Assembly: GCF_000003815.2 (NCBI RefSeq) | Contig: NC_049981.1 | Span: 1,440,150-1,476,805 of the forward strand | DNA from: Branchiostoma floridae | Taxonomy: Eukaryota; Chordata; Leptocardii; Amphioxiformes; Branchiostomatidae | Direction: 5' to 3' | Length of the DNA stretch: 36,656 bases | Shown here: positions 22,371 through 34,795 of the stretch, one piece after another | Layout of the letters: each line of letters opens with the position of its first letter | Numbering within the stretch: position 1 is the stretch's first letter | The notes under the pieces: model-generated | What the model saw: the letters and a program-made list of their open reading frames with translations, nothing else | Database searches by the model: none | What the model was told of the DNA's origin: nothing | Program-made: the position numbers and the translations under genes

Positions 22371-23947
22371 GATAATATGCTGGTCGTGCTTTACAGAACA
22401 ACCTGTCAATCAACTCTAGAACAGCACCCGGTTACAAGGACTGTCTGTCGCCTCTCAGGCTAGATATCTGTGTATTTATTATTTGGGGCTGGTTTGTTTT
22501 TCAACACTCTCAGAAGTGGTCTTTGACGGACTCATCGGCCAACATGTAACTCTAAGACCTCCTCTGGCTATCCATTCACCTATTTGTCAAATTTCTCTTT
22601 CACCAGAAACTACAGTAGTCTGGTATTTAGACCTCAGCGTTAAATTTTGTCTGTAATAAGGTTCAGGCCGAAAGCTTCACCCCAGTGTACCCAACCACAG
22701 TTTGGAAAATCCGCGTGGGAAAACAGCCGATAGAAGCAATTTTAGCCATCGCAACTGACAGGATGCGCTGCGTTTTGTTTTTCATGTTGATATCAGGTCT
22801 CTTTGTGAACAACTTTAGATGCTGTTCCAGCCTGTTTGCTACTTTGCAAAATTTCTTATTTCAATCCTAATGCATACAGATATAGCGACCACTATTTTGC
22901 TCAAATAAGGACTGGTTACAGACCACAAAATAAACCTTCGTCCAGAGGACCCACACACACTAGTACTATTAAAAAATGTCGTAAAAAGCAAGAAGAACTT
23001 TATTGCATGACACCTGTACAGGATACAGTGTATGGCAACTTGTACATACAATACATACATAGAGAACAGTTTAACTACATGAGTTACTAGTATCTAAAAA
23101 TCTAGGAAACTAATCTATTTTACACATGGTATATACTAGTAGTATTGACAATCAGGCTATCATTATGTGCTGGTTCAGGACAGTATAATATTGTCTCGTT
23201 TTTTAAATGAGTTATATATAAATTGACCGACATAGGCAGATATATCAGCAGTACATGATAGTAGCATTTTAAACATTTCTGTCTTGTTAGGTGGTAACAT
23301 TGTATCAGATTTGTATTTAATAGACTGTAACAATTCTTAAGCAAGCCGTTTTAAAGACGTTAGTAATTTCTGATTCGATGGGACTTGTTGGTCATGCATA
23401 TACTTTCGCCTTGTCACCTAGAATTGCTAGTGCCGCTCTTTTGGACACCGGGGTTTCTTGATAAAGAACGTCACATTGAAAAATAATTTTCTAAAACGGA
23501 CTTAATTCCTGTACATGGCACACAAAATCATGAAATTACCCGTTAGGTTTTCCATACAAAATTTTCATATTGTTTCTACTATGCATCAGTTCCAACAGTA
23601 ATCCTTACTCTTGTTTTACCCGATATCATAACAACCTGTCAATCAACTCAAGCACAGTACCCGGTTACCAGGACTATCTGTCGCCCCTCAGGCTCAATAC
23701 CTGCACATTTTGGGCTGGGTTGCTTATAACGTATATTGGTTGTCTTCAGTTGATCAGCTTTAGATGCTGTTTTAGTCAGTGTGCTGGGAGATACGTTGAA
23801 AAAGTTTCGACCTCAGTCCTAAGGTATATCGACCTGTATTTTGCCCAAATGAGTCACAGACCCAAAGTTTCGTCCAGCGGACTCACGCACACTTGGGAAA
23901 ATCAGCAGGGTAAAAGAAACCGTCAGAAGCAAATAGTTTGTCTGCTA

Positions 23948-24490
23948 TACGAGGGGTGTTTTCGGCCTAACCCAGAAAGAACAAGCACAACTCAGATTTT
24001 GGGGCACAACTTCATAGTATGGATCATTTTATCAATATCCACCAAATTTCAAATCAGTGGAGTCATTACTTTCCAGGCATTCGTTTTTTTCTAAATTAGA
24101 AAGTAAGTGGCGAGAAAAAGAAGGGTGAAGTGTGATCAGACAATTGTACCCGCACACATCAATTGCTGAAGATCAATTGTCCACTTTGTTTTCGTTATCC
24201 CTTACCTAACCTTACTGTGTGTCGCCTGCAACGTAATGATCACAATAATTTAAATTTTGGTACACATTCATATAAGACTTTATACATGTACGTTGGGTTA
24301 TCAATAAGTCCTCGGTTTTACTGAGAAATGATAAGCACAGCTCAGATTTCGAAGCATAGATGTCAAGTGTAAAGTCTTATATAAATCTGTACCAAAATTC
24401 AAATTATTGCGATCATTGATTTGCAGGCGACACCCAGTAATGTTAGGTAAGGGAGAAGGAAAAAAAACGTGGACAATTGATCTGACCTGA
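23948..24490. mobile_element. Transposon remnant with internal inverted repeat
   Basis: The start, acgaggggtgttttcggcct, resembles mariner-type termini. 24171-24284 and 24376-24485 are inverted copies (gatcaattgtcca, cttacctaac, gtcgcctgcaa, attttggtaca) around a ~90-base spacer. A third related piece at about 24000-24090 (acttcatagtatggatcatt...) is similar to the spacer-side sequence. No transposase frame remains. Confidence 0.5.
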
Positions 24491-26225
24491 TATATGATAT
24501 AGATTTTATATTTGAAAGCTTACAGGTAGAGTTTGATAATATGCTGGTCATGCTTTAGAGATCTTCCATCAGCAATTCTTTGCCTTGCATGGTCCGATAT
24601 CATAACAGCCTGTCTGTCAATCAACTCTAAAACAGCACCCGGTTACAATGACTGTCTGTCACCTCTCAGGCTAGATACCTGCGCATTTATTATTTGGGGC
24701 CGGTTTGTTTTTCAACACCCTTACAAGCCGTCTCTGGCGGACTGCTAGCCCATATGTAACTCTATATAACCAATGACCTCCTCTCCCTATCCATTCATCC
24801 ATTTGTCCAATTTTTCAGAAACTATTGGAGTCTATCATTTAGACAACAGCGTAGCATTGAAGATTCAGACAAAAGCATCACCCCAGTGTACCCAACCACA
24901 GTTTGGAAAATCCACGTGGGAAAACAGCCGACATAATCGAAGCTTTTTTAGCCATCGCAACTGACAGGATGCACTGATTTTTTAATGTGGACATCAGTTG
25001 ACTTTTTTAACAACTTTAGACACTGTTTTAGCCTGTATGCTACTTTGCAATATTTCTTACTTCAGTCTTAATGCATACATATACAAATGTATATCGACCA
25101 CTATTTTGCCCAAATGATTATAAGGACTGGTTACAGACCCTAAAGTAACCTTCGTCCAGCGTATCCACACACACTATAAAATGTCGTAAAGAGTTTGGCA
25201 GGCAAGCAGTTTTAAAGACGATATAAATCTTGTACCTCGATGGGACTTGTTGGTGATACAAATACATGTCATATGGAATTTGTAGCGCCGCTCTTTCGAC
25301 ACCTGAGTTTATTGGTACGGAATATCACATATTGAAAATTAATTATCTAAAACGACTTAATTCCTGTACATGCACATACAAGTGTTGAAATTACCTGTTA
25401 GGTTTTCCATCTAAAGTTATGTTGTTTCTACTATGCGTCAGTTCCAACAGTAATACTTACTCTTGTTTTGCCCGATACAGTATCATAACAACCTGTCAAT
25501 CAACTCAAGTACAGTGCCCGGTTACCAGGACTATCTGTCGCCCCTCAGGCTCAATACCTGCACATTTTGGGCTGGGTTAACGGTTGCTTATTGCGTATAT
25601 TAGTTGTCTTTTTGATCAGCTTTAGATTCGATCAGCTTTAGATGTTGTTTTTTTTAGTCAGTGTGCTGGGAGATACTTTGAAAAGGTTTCGACCTCAGTC
25701 CTTATGTATATCGACCAGTATTTTGCCCAAATGAGTCACAGACCCAAAGATTCGTCCAGCGGACCCACTCATAGTCGCACACTTAGGAAAATCTGCCTGG
25801 TAAATGAAGCCGTCAGAAGCTTACAGTTTGTCTGTCATACTGTCATAACTGGCAGGATACGACTTGTTACTGATCATGATATTGATACATTTATCTTGAC
25901 AAATGGGGTGTGAAGTTTTGTTGTTTTCAACCCTTTTGCTTTATGGTACGGAACATCACATAATAGTAATCAAAGATCATGATTTACAACAACCACTTTT
26001 CTGTACATGCACACACCAAAATCTACCTCTACTGAGCTTTTAAATAATGGATTTCATATTTGAAAGCTTACACGTAGGGTTGACAATATGATGGCCATGC
26101 TTTATAGGGCCTTCACACTGAAAACCGAATTAGCGGGGAATCAAGCAGAACCAGTCGGAATGAAGTATTTGCAAAATCCCTGCACAAAATTTCTTACCTC
26201 AGTCCTTTTGCATACATATGTATCG

Positions 26226-26715
26226 NNNNNNNNNNNNNNNNNNNNNNNNNNNNNNNNNNNNNNNNNNNNNNNNNNNNNNNNNNNNNNNNNNNNNNNNNNN
26301 NNNNNNNNNNNNNNNNNNNNNNNNNNNNNNNNNNNNNNNNNNNNNNNNNNNNNNNNNNNNNNNNNNNNNNNNNNNNNNNNNNNNNNNNNNNNNNNNNNNN
26401 NNNNNNNNNNNNNNNNNNNNNNNNNNNNNNNNNNNNNNNNNNNNNNNNNNNNNNNNNNNNNNNNNNNNNNNNNNNNNNNNNNNNNNNNNNNNNNNNNNNN
26501 NNNNNNNNNNNNNNNNNNNNNNNNNNNNNNNNNNNNNNNNNNNNNNNNNNNNNNNNNNNNNNNNNNNNNNNNNNNNNNNNNNNNNNNNNNNNNNNNNNNN
26601 NNNNNNNNNNNNNNNNNNNNNNNNNNNNNNNNNNNNNNNNNNNNNNNNNNNNNNNNNNNNNNNNNNNNNNNNNNNNNNNNNNNNNNNNNNNNNNNNNNNN
26701 NNNNNNNNNNNNNNN
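26226..26715. other. Assembly gap (490 N)
   Basis: Unsequenced bases inside the repeat array. Any open frame crossing it is meaningless. Confidence 1.
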
Positions 26716-27441
26716 AGAATATCGCAACTGTTGGGATTCGATGCGTTTTGTTTTCCGGCGTAAATTGGTTGTCTTTTTGATCAGCTATAGATGCTGTTTT
26801 AGTCAGTGTGCTAAGATATACTTTGCAAAGTTTCTGACCTCACTGCTTATGTTTACAAGTGTATCGACCAGTAAAAAAAATCAGCCTGGTAAAAGAAGTC
26901 GTCAGAAGCTTAGAGTCTGTTATAACTGGCAGGATATGCTTGGACTTGTTTTTGATATTGATACACGTATCTTGACAAATGGAGTGTGAGTTTTTTTGTT
27001 TTAAACCCGTTTTGTTTATGGCCCGGAATATCACACATTGAAAGAACATGCTTCACCTGGTATCATGACAACCTGTCAATCAACTCAAGCACATGTACAT
27101 CACCCATTTACCAGGACTGTCTGCAACCCCTAAGGCTCAATACCTGCGCGTGTTGGGCTGGCTTGCTTATCTACACTCTTAGAAGTAATATTTCTAAAAT
27201 GCAAAGGGAGCAAAGGGAGAGAGATCACCATATCCAAGATCATTACAATGGAAAATAAAAAGCTCTCACTGGTCTCTGACGAACGGGTTTGTCGGCATGT
27301 GACTTATGTAACCAATGACCTCCTCTGGCTACCCATTCACACATTTGTTCCACTTCTTCCTTTTACTAAGAGGGAAGGGGCTATACCAGGCTCCAGGGAC
27401 ATATTGAGAATATGGCTCTATCGTATATTGTGATTCTGGCG

Positions 27442-27935
27442 TACTTAATTAATGACCTGCTTAATTCGTCATTACCTGGAGCTGAGTTCTTAAGCTTACA
27501 AATAATATTCCGAATTTCGCATGCAGCTGTTGTTTGAAAGGAGCTAGAAGATGGGTAGACATTATCTATGAAATGTGAAGAAGACTAGTCTGTCATTTTG
27601 CTCGATTAATTTTTGCTAGGGAGGTTCCAATAGTAAGAAGTTGTTGACGTATCAACAGTGTCTGGCAGGTTTGATATTTTGGATGTACCGTTGTAGAGTT
27701 TGCTAGGGAGAAAATTCGGCTTAATTTTTCATTAAGAAGTTCGTTTATCAATTTCCATGTGTTTCCCATGTTATTTTTTATTTTTTTTATTTTGGTTTTC
27801 CATGAGAATAATTTCTTTCCGATATGTGGATCAATATGTTGTATTTTGTTTCTGTACATTTTGTAATTTTTAAGCAACATTGGAAATTAAGTTACTAAGT
27901 AGACTATGTTGTCACATTTCGCCATGTACATCACA
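27442..27935. repeat. ~500-bp duplicated segment, copy 2
   Basis: Partner of 20975-21480, offset about 6.47 kb. Shared landmarks are ttgctagggagg, gttgttgacgtatcaaca-like sequence, and ttcgcatgcagctgttgtttg. Confidence 0.75.
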
Positions 27936-30755
27936 ATATATATACATACATACATGTGTATAGAATTGTATGAAATCCTTCTGGCAAATGACACAACGTT
28001 TCACACCAGTATACTTAGTGAACTTTGAAAACTCAAAGTGGGAAAACAGCCGACAGAAGATGCGTTTTGTTTTCATGGGTAAATGGGTTTGTCTTTTTCA
28101 TCAGCTTTGGATGCTGTTTTAGCCAGTGTGCTAGGGAATGCTGTGCAAAGGTACTGACCTTGATCCTTAATATCTTAAGTAATCTTAAGTAAGTAATAAA
28201 TTAAGTATATTTTAATATCGACCAGTACTTTGCCCAAATGAGTCACAGACCAAAAGTTTCGTCCAGCGGATCCAGGCATACTTAGGAAAATCAGACTTGT
28301 AAAAGAAGCCGTCAGAAGCTTGCAGTTTTTCTGTTATAACTGGCAGGATACGCTTGGGCTTGTTATTGACATTGATACACTTATCTTGCAAAATAGAGTG
28401 TGTTTCGTTGTTTGAACCCGATTTAGTCAGTGTACATGTGCTAGGATATACATTGCAAAGTTTCTGACCTCAATCCTTATGTATACAAATGTATCGACCA
28501 GTATTTTTGCCCAAATAAGGACTTGTGACAGACCCAAAGCTTTTTCCAGCAAACACACACACATAATTAGGAAAATCCTGGTAAAAGAAGTCGTCAGAAG
28601 CTTACAGTTTGTTTTACATGGCAGGATACGCCAGGTATAACACATATTGACATATTGATACACTTATCCTATCTTGACAACTGGAGTGTGAAGTTTTGTT
28701 GTTTTAACCCCGTTTGTCTTTTGGTACGGGATATCACATATTGAAAGATTATGGTTTACAACGATCACATTTCTGCACATGCACACAAAAATATCAACTT
28801 TACCTTTGATGTTTCCAATGTAAACTCTAATGTTTCCAATGTAAACAAATAGCGAGAACTGCTCGAAGTTGAAATCTCTGTGTTGTCAGCCGAAAGGAAC
28901 ATGAACTTTGCCAGCTGAAAAGCAGGTTAGCAAAGTGCACAATATGTACTTCATATGTTATAAACTGTGCAAGCAATGCAGTTGGGTGGGAGAAACCTCA
29001 GGGACTATTCTCAAGTTGCTATTAATCATGATTGTATGTGAAATAGTGCAATATTCAATTATTGCAATATAGTTTCGCCATCTTATTTTTCAATATGTTT
29101 AAAGACTTTTAGAACAGTCCGACGCACCCGATTTTGTTTTAAAAAAAACATGTTTTACCTTAAGCTTGCCTTCCCTAAATCCCGATAAAGGGTTGAACTA
29201 GGTATTTTATATGTCATTTATCTTGTCCTTTTATGTTTGTCCAACACTCAATAAAGATGATTTTAACTCTCTGCTGGCTGTACGTTCCCGAAGTTCCATC
29301 AGAAATCCTTACCCATACTTCACCCGATATCATGACAACCTGTCAATCAACTCAAGCACATGCACAGCACCCAGTTACCAGGACTGTCTGGCTCCATACC
29401 TGCCTATTATGTGGTGATTTGTTTTCAATTCTGAGAAGTAACATTTCTCGAACACGGGGGAAAAGGAGAAATCTCATCATTTCGAAGGTCATTAGACATG
29501 GCCAACACCCCCGATGATCTTTGTTTAAGAACAACTTTAGATGGTATTTTAGTCGATATGCTACTAGCCTAGAGTACACTTTGCAGAGTTTCTGACGTCA
29601 CTGACCTTATGTATACATGTGCGTCAACCAGTAAGGACTTGTCACAGGCACAAACCTTCGTCCAGCGGTCCTACGTACAATCCGCGTGGTAAAAACTGTC
29701 GGAAGAAGATTATGATTTGAGTGTTTTACAGATTATGACTGACAGGATGCGCTAATTATTGTTATTGATATAGATACACTAAGCTTGTCTAATGGAGTTT
29801 TGTTGTCTTTTAACCCGTTTGATTTATGGCACCAAAGAATCGCATATTTTTTATTGAAAAATCATGATTTACAACGACCACATTTCTGTACATGCAAGCA
29901 TCAAAATGTACTTGTAAGCTTTAGAATATAAACTTGAATTCTATATGCTGGTTATTCTTTACAAAAGTTCCATCAGCAATACTTATCCTTGCTTTGCCGA
30001 TATCATAACAGCCTGTCAATCAACTTAAGCACATGTACAGCGCCCACTTACCAGGACAGTCTCCCCCCCCCCCCCCCCCCAATCTGGCTCAATACCTGAG
30101 CATTACGTATGTGGTGGTTTGTTTCTAATTTTTAGAAGTAAAGTTTCTCGAACAGAGGGGGAACAAAGGAGGAATCTCATCATTTCCAAGGTCATTAGAC
30201 GTAGACAATATCCCTGATGATTTTGTTTAAGAACAACTTTAGATGATGTTTTAGTCGATATGTTAGAGTACACTTTGCAAAGTTTCTGACGTCACTGACC
30301 TTATGTATACATGTACGTCAACCAGTCAGGACTTGTCACAGGCAAAAAGATTCGATCGTCCAGCGCTAGTGGTCCCACGCAACAGTTTACAAACTCCGCG
30401 TGGTAAAAACCTGTCGCCAGAAGATTACGGTTCGTCGGTTTTAGAGATTACGACTGGCAGGATACGCTAGGTCTTGTTATTAATATTCCTACACTTATCT
30501 TGTCTAATCGAGTTTTGTCTCTTAACCCTTTTGATTTATGGCGCCGAAGAATCATATATTGAAAAATCATGATTTACAGCGGCCACATTTCTGTACATGC
30601 ACACATCAAAATCTACTCGTAAGCTTTCAAATATAAATATACGTTCTACATGTTGGTTATGCTTTGCAATAGGGCAAAAAAATTTTATCCTTGATTTGCC
30701 CGATATCATAACAACCTGCCAATCAACTCAAGTACAGCACCCGGTTATCGGGACT

Positions 30756-30815
30756 GTCTCGAACTCGGGACCTCTAGCCTAACACTCTACCAGTTACGTC
30801 ACACGCGACGCAGAG
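30756..30815 (-). mobile_element. SINE fragment (tRNA-like head)
   Basis: gaactcgggacctctagcct and aacactctaccagttacgtc match the tRNA-like head of the SINE at 5342-5597, in the same orientation. Only about 60 bases remain. Confidence 0.6.
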
Positions 30816-31175
30816 TATACGCTGCAGAGTTTCTGACCTCATCATTGTGCATACATGTGTATCTTGCCCAAATGAGGACTTGTTAAAATATATACCCAAA
30901 GCTTCGCCCAGCGGACCTCCACACATACACTTCAAGATACCAGTACAAAATGTACTAGCCGTCTGTACAGCCGTCACCAAATACAAACCTCATTGAATGT
31001 CACAAATCTTTCTAAAATTGTTCATAACTTTGCAATTCTGACTGGTACAAGTATTGCAAACAGCTAACTGCACATATAAACCCGTTCGCTAGACGTCCCC
31101 ACAGTCACGCTGTTTTCATCCATATTTGAATTTGTGTGCCATGGGTCTCGTCTTGTCTCGCAGTGTATAGTATAA

Positions 31176-31434
31176 TCTCGCGAGATTAAGTCAATCCACT
31201 TATACCAGCCCGTGGTTTTGTTTTCACTTGTTTAGAGAGGAGATTTGTTTAAAGTGATAGAAATCTATTCCCAGATAAAATTATTTTGTAGCAAACTTTA
31301 ATTTTGAGATAAATATCAATCTATAACTACCTTGACACGTTAATTTTATAAAACTGTGCACCCCCGCATTTTGAAACCGTCTGTCCTAATTGACCAATCA
31401 GCGCGCAGCGTTCGGAAAGGACGCACGTTTCAAA
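31176..31434 (+). promoter_or_regulatory. Promoter region of the destruction-box gene
   Basis: TCTCGCGAGA, a palindrome known from TATA-less promoters, lies at 31176-31185. A full NF-Y-type CCAAT box (gaccaatcag) is at 31392-31401. TTTGAA sits at 31370-31375 and its inverse TTCAAA at 31429-31434. The latter lies about 31 bases after the CCAAT box, which is the usual spacing of CCAAT and CHR elements in mitotic-gene promoters. The motifs are seen; their use is inferred. Confidence 0.45.
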
Positions 31435-31629
31435 AACATTTTGGTGAACAGCGACTCCCGAGTTGTGTGTTTTTTGACGGTTTTTCGCCTTTACAGCAAT
31501 ATTTGCCCTTTTTTCAGTCTAAAAATTGTCCCGGAGATGAGATAACTTATTTCAGAGCGTATCCTCTTCCTGTGAGTGACCCAACCGTCGTTTTATTTCC
31601 TCGGTGGACGGAACTAAAGACACAAAGAT

Positions 31630-33134
31630 ATGGAGCAGGTAGGAGAAATCAAAATGGCGTCTTGACTCTTACTGGAAAAGAATATATATTTTTATCGGTG
31701 CGATTTAAACTCTATTTCTAACCGGATTCACATGCTTTTGTAGGCATGTTCGTGCAGAGGTTGCATGCTTGTGAATTTTTGAAAGGATAAACTCTCGTGA
31801 CATCGTAAACATCTGTGAGCGAGCCCATAAAGTTTGTGTGTGTGTGCTGGGAGTAGAACAAATTAATAATTTTTGGAAATATATACACTGGTACACCTAA
31901 CTTAACAAATTAGCCTGGTATCCAGACGCGTATAGCTCCCGAGTCTCCGCAAAAGACAGAGAGGACAGAAGAGACTCAGGAACTATAAAATAGATCTCGA
32001 CACCAGGACAAATTTATGAAAATTTAGGTGCACAGAAAAAAAATTGGTGTTCAACATGAGATAAGTACTTTTGGTAGAAATAATGTTGGACAAAAATTAC
32101 TGCATCTCTTTATTTGTTACTCCACAGCTAACTTCAAATTTTAAACAAGGAGTACATGCCACAACATAAGCATCTAGTCAAGATAAATGTGCTTTGCTTT
32201 TTCTGATGCTTAGAATTAGGTTAGATTTCGAGAATATTCTGTATATGAGCTCATACACGAAAACGTTTGGGTGCACCGGACAGTCAAACATAATCTATGC
32301 ATAATTTATATATTTTTAAAGATTTTTCTGAAGGAGAAACTACATTTACATGAAATAAGGTACACAATTTCGTCCAAGGTACACAATTTTATCATTCTTT
32401 AATAAAAGATAACCTGGGCTTGGATTAGAATCGTAAAAGCATTTTTTATCAACGGTAAATAATACATTATATATGGTACAACCTGTCCCTGTAACAAATA
32501 CTGTAAATGCAGAAATGTTTGCGGTGGTTTTATGTTTGCGGTTTTTGCGGTGGCCACTTCACCGTGAACTTAAGTTAAAATCACCACAAACATTTCTCCA
32601 TTATAGTTTTTGACTACAATCTATGTTGCTACCGTGAACTGAAAGCCACCACGAACACTCCGTTTTCCCGCTACAGCGAAAGTAAATCCCCGCAAACTTA
32701 AATGCATTTGCAGTATGCATGTAATATAGCATGTACATATTTTAGTAACATCACGTGTCCCTACTGGTTCGGATCCTGGAAACAAGGTTGAGAGTTTGAA
32801 TCCTAACCGGTAATTTCATTAGAACTCACAATAGACTTGCAAGCTAAGTTGAAAGAGGCTAGTGCAGATGATACAAAGCATTGTGGTGCAAGGGTACACA
32901 CAGAAAGTGTTGGAAAGAACTCATCTGTCAATTGATTTTAATGAGCTGATGAAACTATTTACAGGCGTATTTACTATCGTTCCAGGTCATTCCGACCACT
33001 CCGAGCCGGAAGGTACTCGGTACCGTGAACACGCCCACCAGCGGGCGCGTCTTCAAGCAGGCCAAGCGTCGGAGCGTGGCGTCTGCTCCAGGCATCGTGC
33101 CTGTGCCGAAGACTCCTCTCAGAGGAGGACTCAG
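31630..33134 (+). CDS. N-terminal exons of a destruction-box protein, securin-like
   Basis: Exon 1 codes for Met-Glu-Gln (31630-31638) and ends at a donor, CAG|gtagga. Exon 2 (32986-33134) follows the acceptor atcgttccag in the same phase and reads VIPTTPSRKVLGTVNTP, then a basic stretch (KQAKRRS) and PKTPLRGG, ending in phase 2 at CAG|gtaatt. RKVLGTVN fits the RxxLxxxN destruction box used by the APC/C ubiquitin ligase. Vertebrate securin has RKALGTVN followed by a basic region, so securin, the separase inhibitor, is the best guess. Ser/Thr-Pro sites (TPS, TPT, TPL) suit a CDK target. Against securin: no KEN box is seen and the destruction box comes earlier than in human securin. The rest of the gene is not found before 36656. 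The exons are fairly certain; the identity is tentative. Confidence 0.6.
31911..32007. mobile_element. Short MITE in intron 1
   Basis: It begins tagcctggtatccagacgcg and ends gatctcgacaccagg, which are imperfect inverted copies. acaaat(t) occurs directly before and directly after, giving a 6-7-base target-site duplication. Confidence 0.7.
32499..32715. mobile_element. MITE in intron 1
   Basis: Termini TACTGTAAATGC and GCATTTGCAGTA are inverted copies. The inside contains short repeats such as tttgcggtgg and caccacaaac in both orientations. The flanking TA could be a TA target-site duplication. Confidence 0.7.
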
Positions 33135-33143
33135 GTAATTTAT

Positions 33144-33485
33144 CAGGGCTCAAAATAATTTTTTCTGCATACTTGCACTGGTCCAGGTAACATTGAAAAT
33201 TACCTGCACCAGAGAAATTTTACCTGCACCACTAGATAAAGTTAGGAAGTATGGATCATACCGATATTGTTCAGGAACCATTGCTATTTTTTCTTTTATA
33301 CTTTACCGGTCGTAACAGCCAATACAGCTAATAACAATCCACATACACTTACATCATATGGCATTTATGTATAAAACCCAGTACATGGACCAGTGCAGGT
33401 TAGGTGCAGGTAGACACCAGAAATACCTGAACAGCCCCAATTTTACCTGCACTAACTGCATATGCAGGTGGTATTTTGAGCCCTG
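33144..33485. mobile_element. hAT-like MITE at the exon 2 donor
   Basis: Termini CAGGGCTCAAAATA and TATTTTGAGCCCTG are perfect inverted copies. caggtaatt stands at 33132-33140, just left of the element, and again at 33486-33494, directly right of it. A second member of the family begins at 36623. Confidence 0.75.
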
Positions 33486-33633
33486 CAGGTAATTCACATA
33501 CACACGTTCATTAGTAAATACATTAGTGGGCAGTGGGGTCATTTGGCAAAACTGCATGGTGACCATCATGTTTGGTCCAGAACCCAGGGGCAGCCTTGTC
33601 AAATCAAGCCGGCAGCCGGCTATTTTCCCCGCC

Positions 33634-34795
33634 TACTCTCACCTCTCAAATAAACGTACCGGTACGTTTATTTTTTTCCGCCTCAAAATCCACTCGGTAC
33701 GTCCTTATTTTAGACGGTACGTTTATTTTTTTTTTCAAATTGGGGCTTTCTTTACCAACCAGGGACCCCAAAAATATTGAAAGTTTGGTATTTTCTGCCC
33801 ATATTTCCGCGGTATTTTTGCTTAAAATTCACTATTTTTCGGACGAGGCAGCGCGGATTTCCCTGCCGCTAGCGGTATGACCCAAACATCCTAACTAGGG
33901 ATGCGTAACGGTACGCCGGATCGGTGCTGGATTTGCAAAAACTTTTCGGTTCATGTCCAAAAATAAGTGATTCGTTACTGCACTCACATATATCCTTTTT
34001 GTTTTAGACCATATTTAACCTTCCAATAATCTTGAAATTTGCGCTGAACAAAGACGAAAACATTGCCAAACATCAAGGTCCATAGGCCGAGCTCAAACAC
34101 ATGCTACACACAGTCACTCACATCCGTAAATTCTCGATCAAAACACAGCAATTAACCACCAACCAAACAAACTAAAAAGTTACCAATACTTTCCCACTAT
34201 TTTTCACCCGTAGTCAACTTGTTTTAATGTTCCAGCAACGAAAAAATCCTTCCAAAATAAAGCACAGCGTTCAATCGGCTCGAAAACATCCGCCATGTTG
34301 GATTTATCAACTCACGCCGAATCTCGCGGTAATGCGCGAGAGAATGAATATTTTGTGCAGTACCGTTATGTTTTAATAGGGGGCAGTGTCTATGAAATCC
34401 TTGGTTCTGCAACATTGAAAATAGCACAAGTGGTGAATAAAATAAGGTATTCTACTAAGTTGGAATGTTTCTTCAAAATGTTATTTTGTAACAATGATTA
34501 TAAAATAAAGTTCTTTTTTTTATTTCTTCAATTTTTATTTTCATTCATTTTTTACTTTTATTATAATCTTTGTTGATGTTGTGACACTCAGATAAAGAAA
34601 ACATGTGCAATAACATAGGAATTATTCTGTTCATTATTTATACAATTAACTGATATGGTACTCAGGCATAAATGAATAAAAAGAGCCTATCTGCTTATGA
34701 CTGAAGTAGCATGGGCACAGTTTACATGTCAATTTAGTATTTTTCCGGGGGGTACTTTTATTCCAGGGGGTACTTCTATTTGAGAGGTGAGAGTA
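33634..34795. mobile_element. ~1.16-kb non-autonomous transposon
   Basis: Left end TACTCTCACCTCTCAAATA and right end TATTTGAGAGGTGAGAGTA are exact inverted copies. Next to the left end is a 26-base perfect palindrome (33648-33673) centred on accggt. The inside has no transposase-like frame. Confidence 0.75.

Larger units (their letters stand above)
18200..31000. repeat. Degenerate long-period repeat array
   Basis: Three modules recur in the same orientation and order. Module one holds cgaccagtattttgcccaaa, gtccagcggacccac and aactggcaggata. Module two holds ctgtacatgcacacaccaaa and gaaagctt/aagctttcaaata. Module three holds cccgatatcataacaacctg, caatcaactc and aggactgtctgtcgcc. The third module is found near 18571, 19105, 20186, 22399, 23622, 24595, 25483, 27061, 29335, 29999 and 30701, so at least eleven times. 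Spacing varies from about 0.5 to 2.3 kb because of deletions and insertions. Short open frames in different copies do not agree on a common frame, so I infer non-coding repeats rather than a gene family. Confidence 0.75.

Noticed and set aside
26088-26780. Open frames spanning 26088-26780
   Set aside because: They consist almost wholly of the N gap.
31356-31721. 121-codon open frame over the presumed promoter and 5'UTR
   Set aside because: It crosses the CCAAT region and the exon 1 donor. The short MEQ exon that joins in phase to the next exon is better supported.
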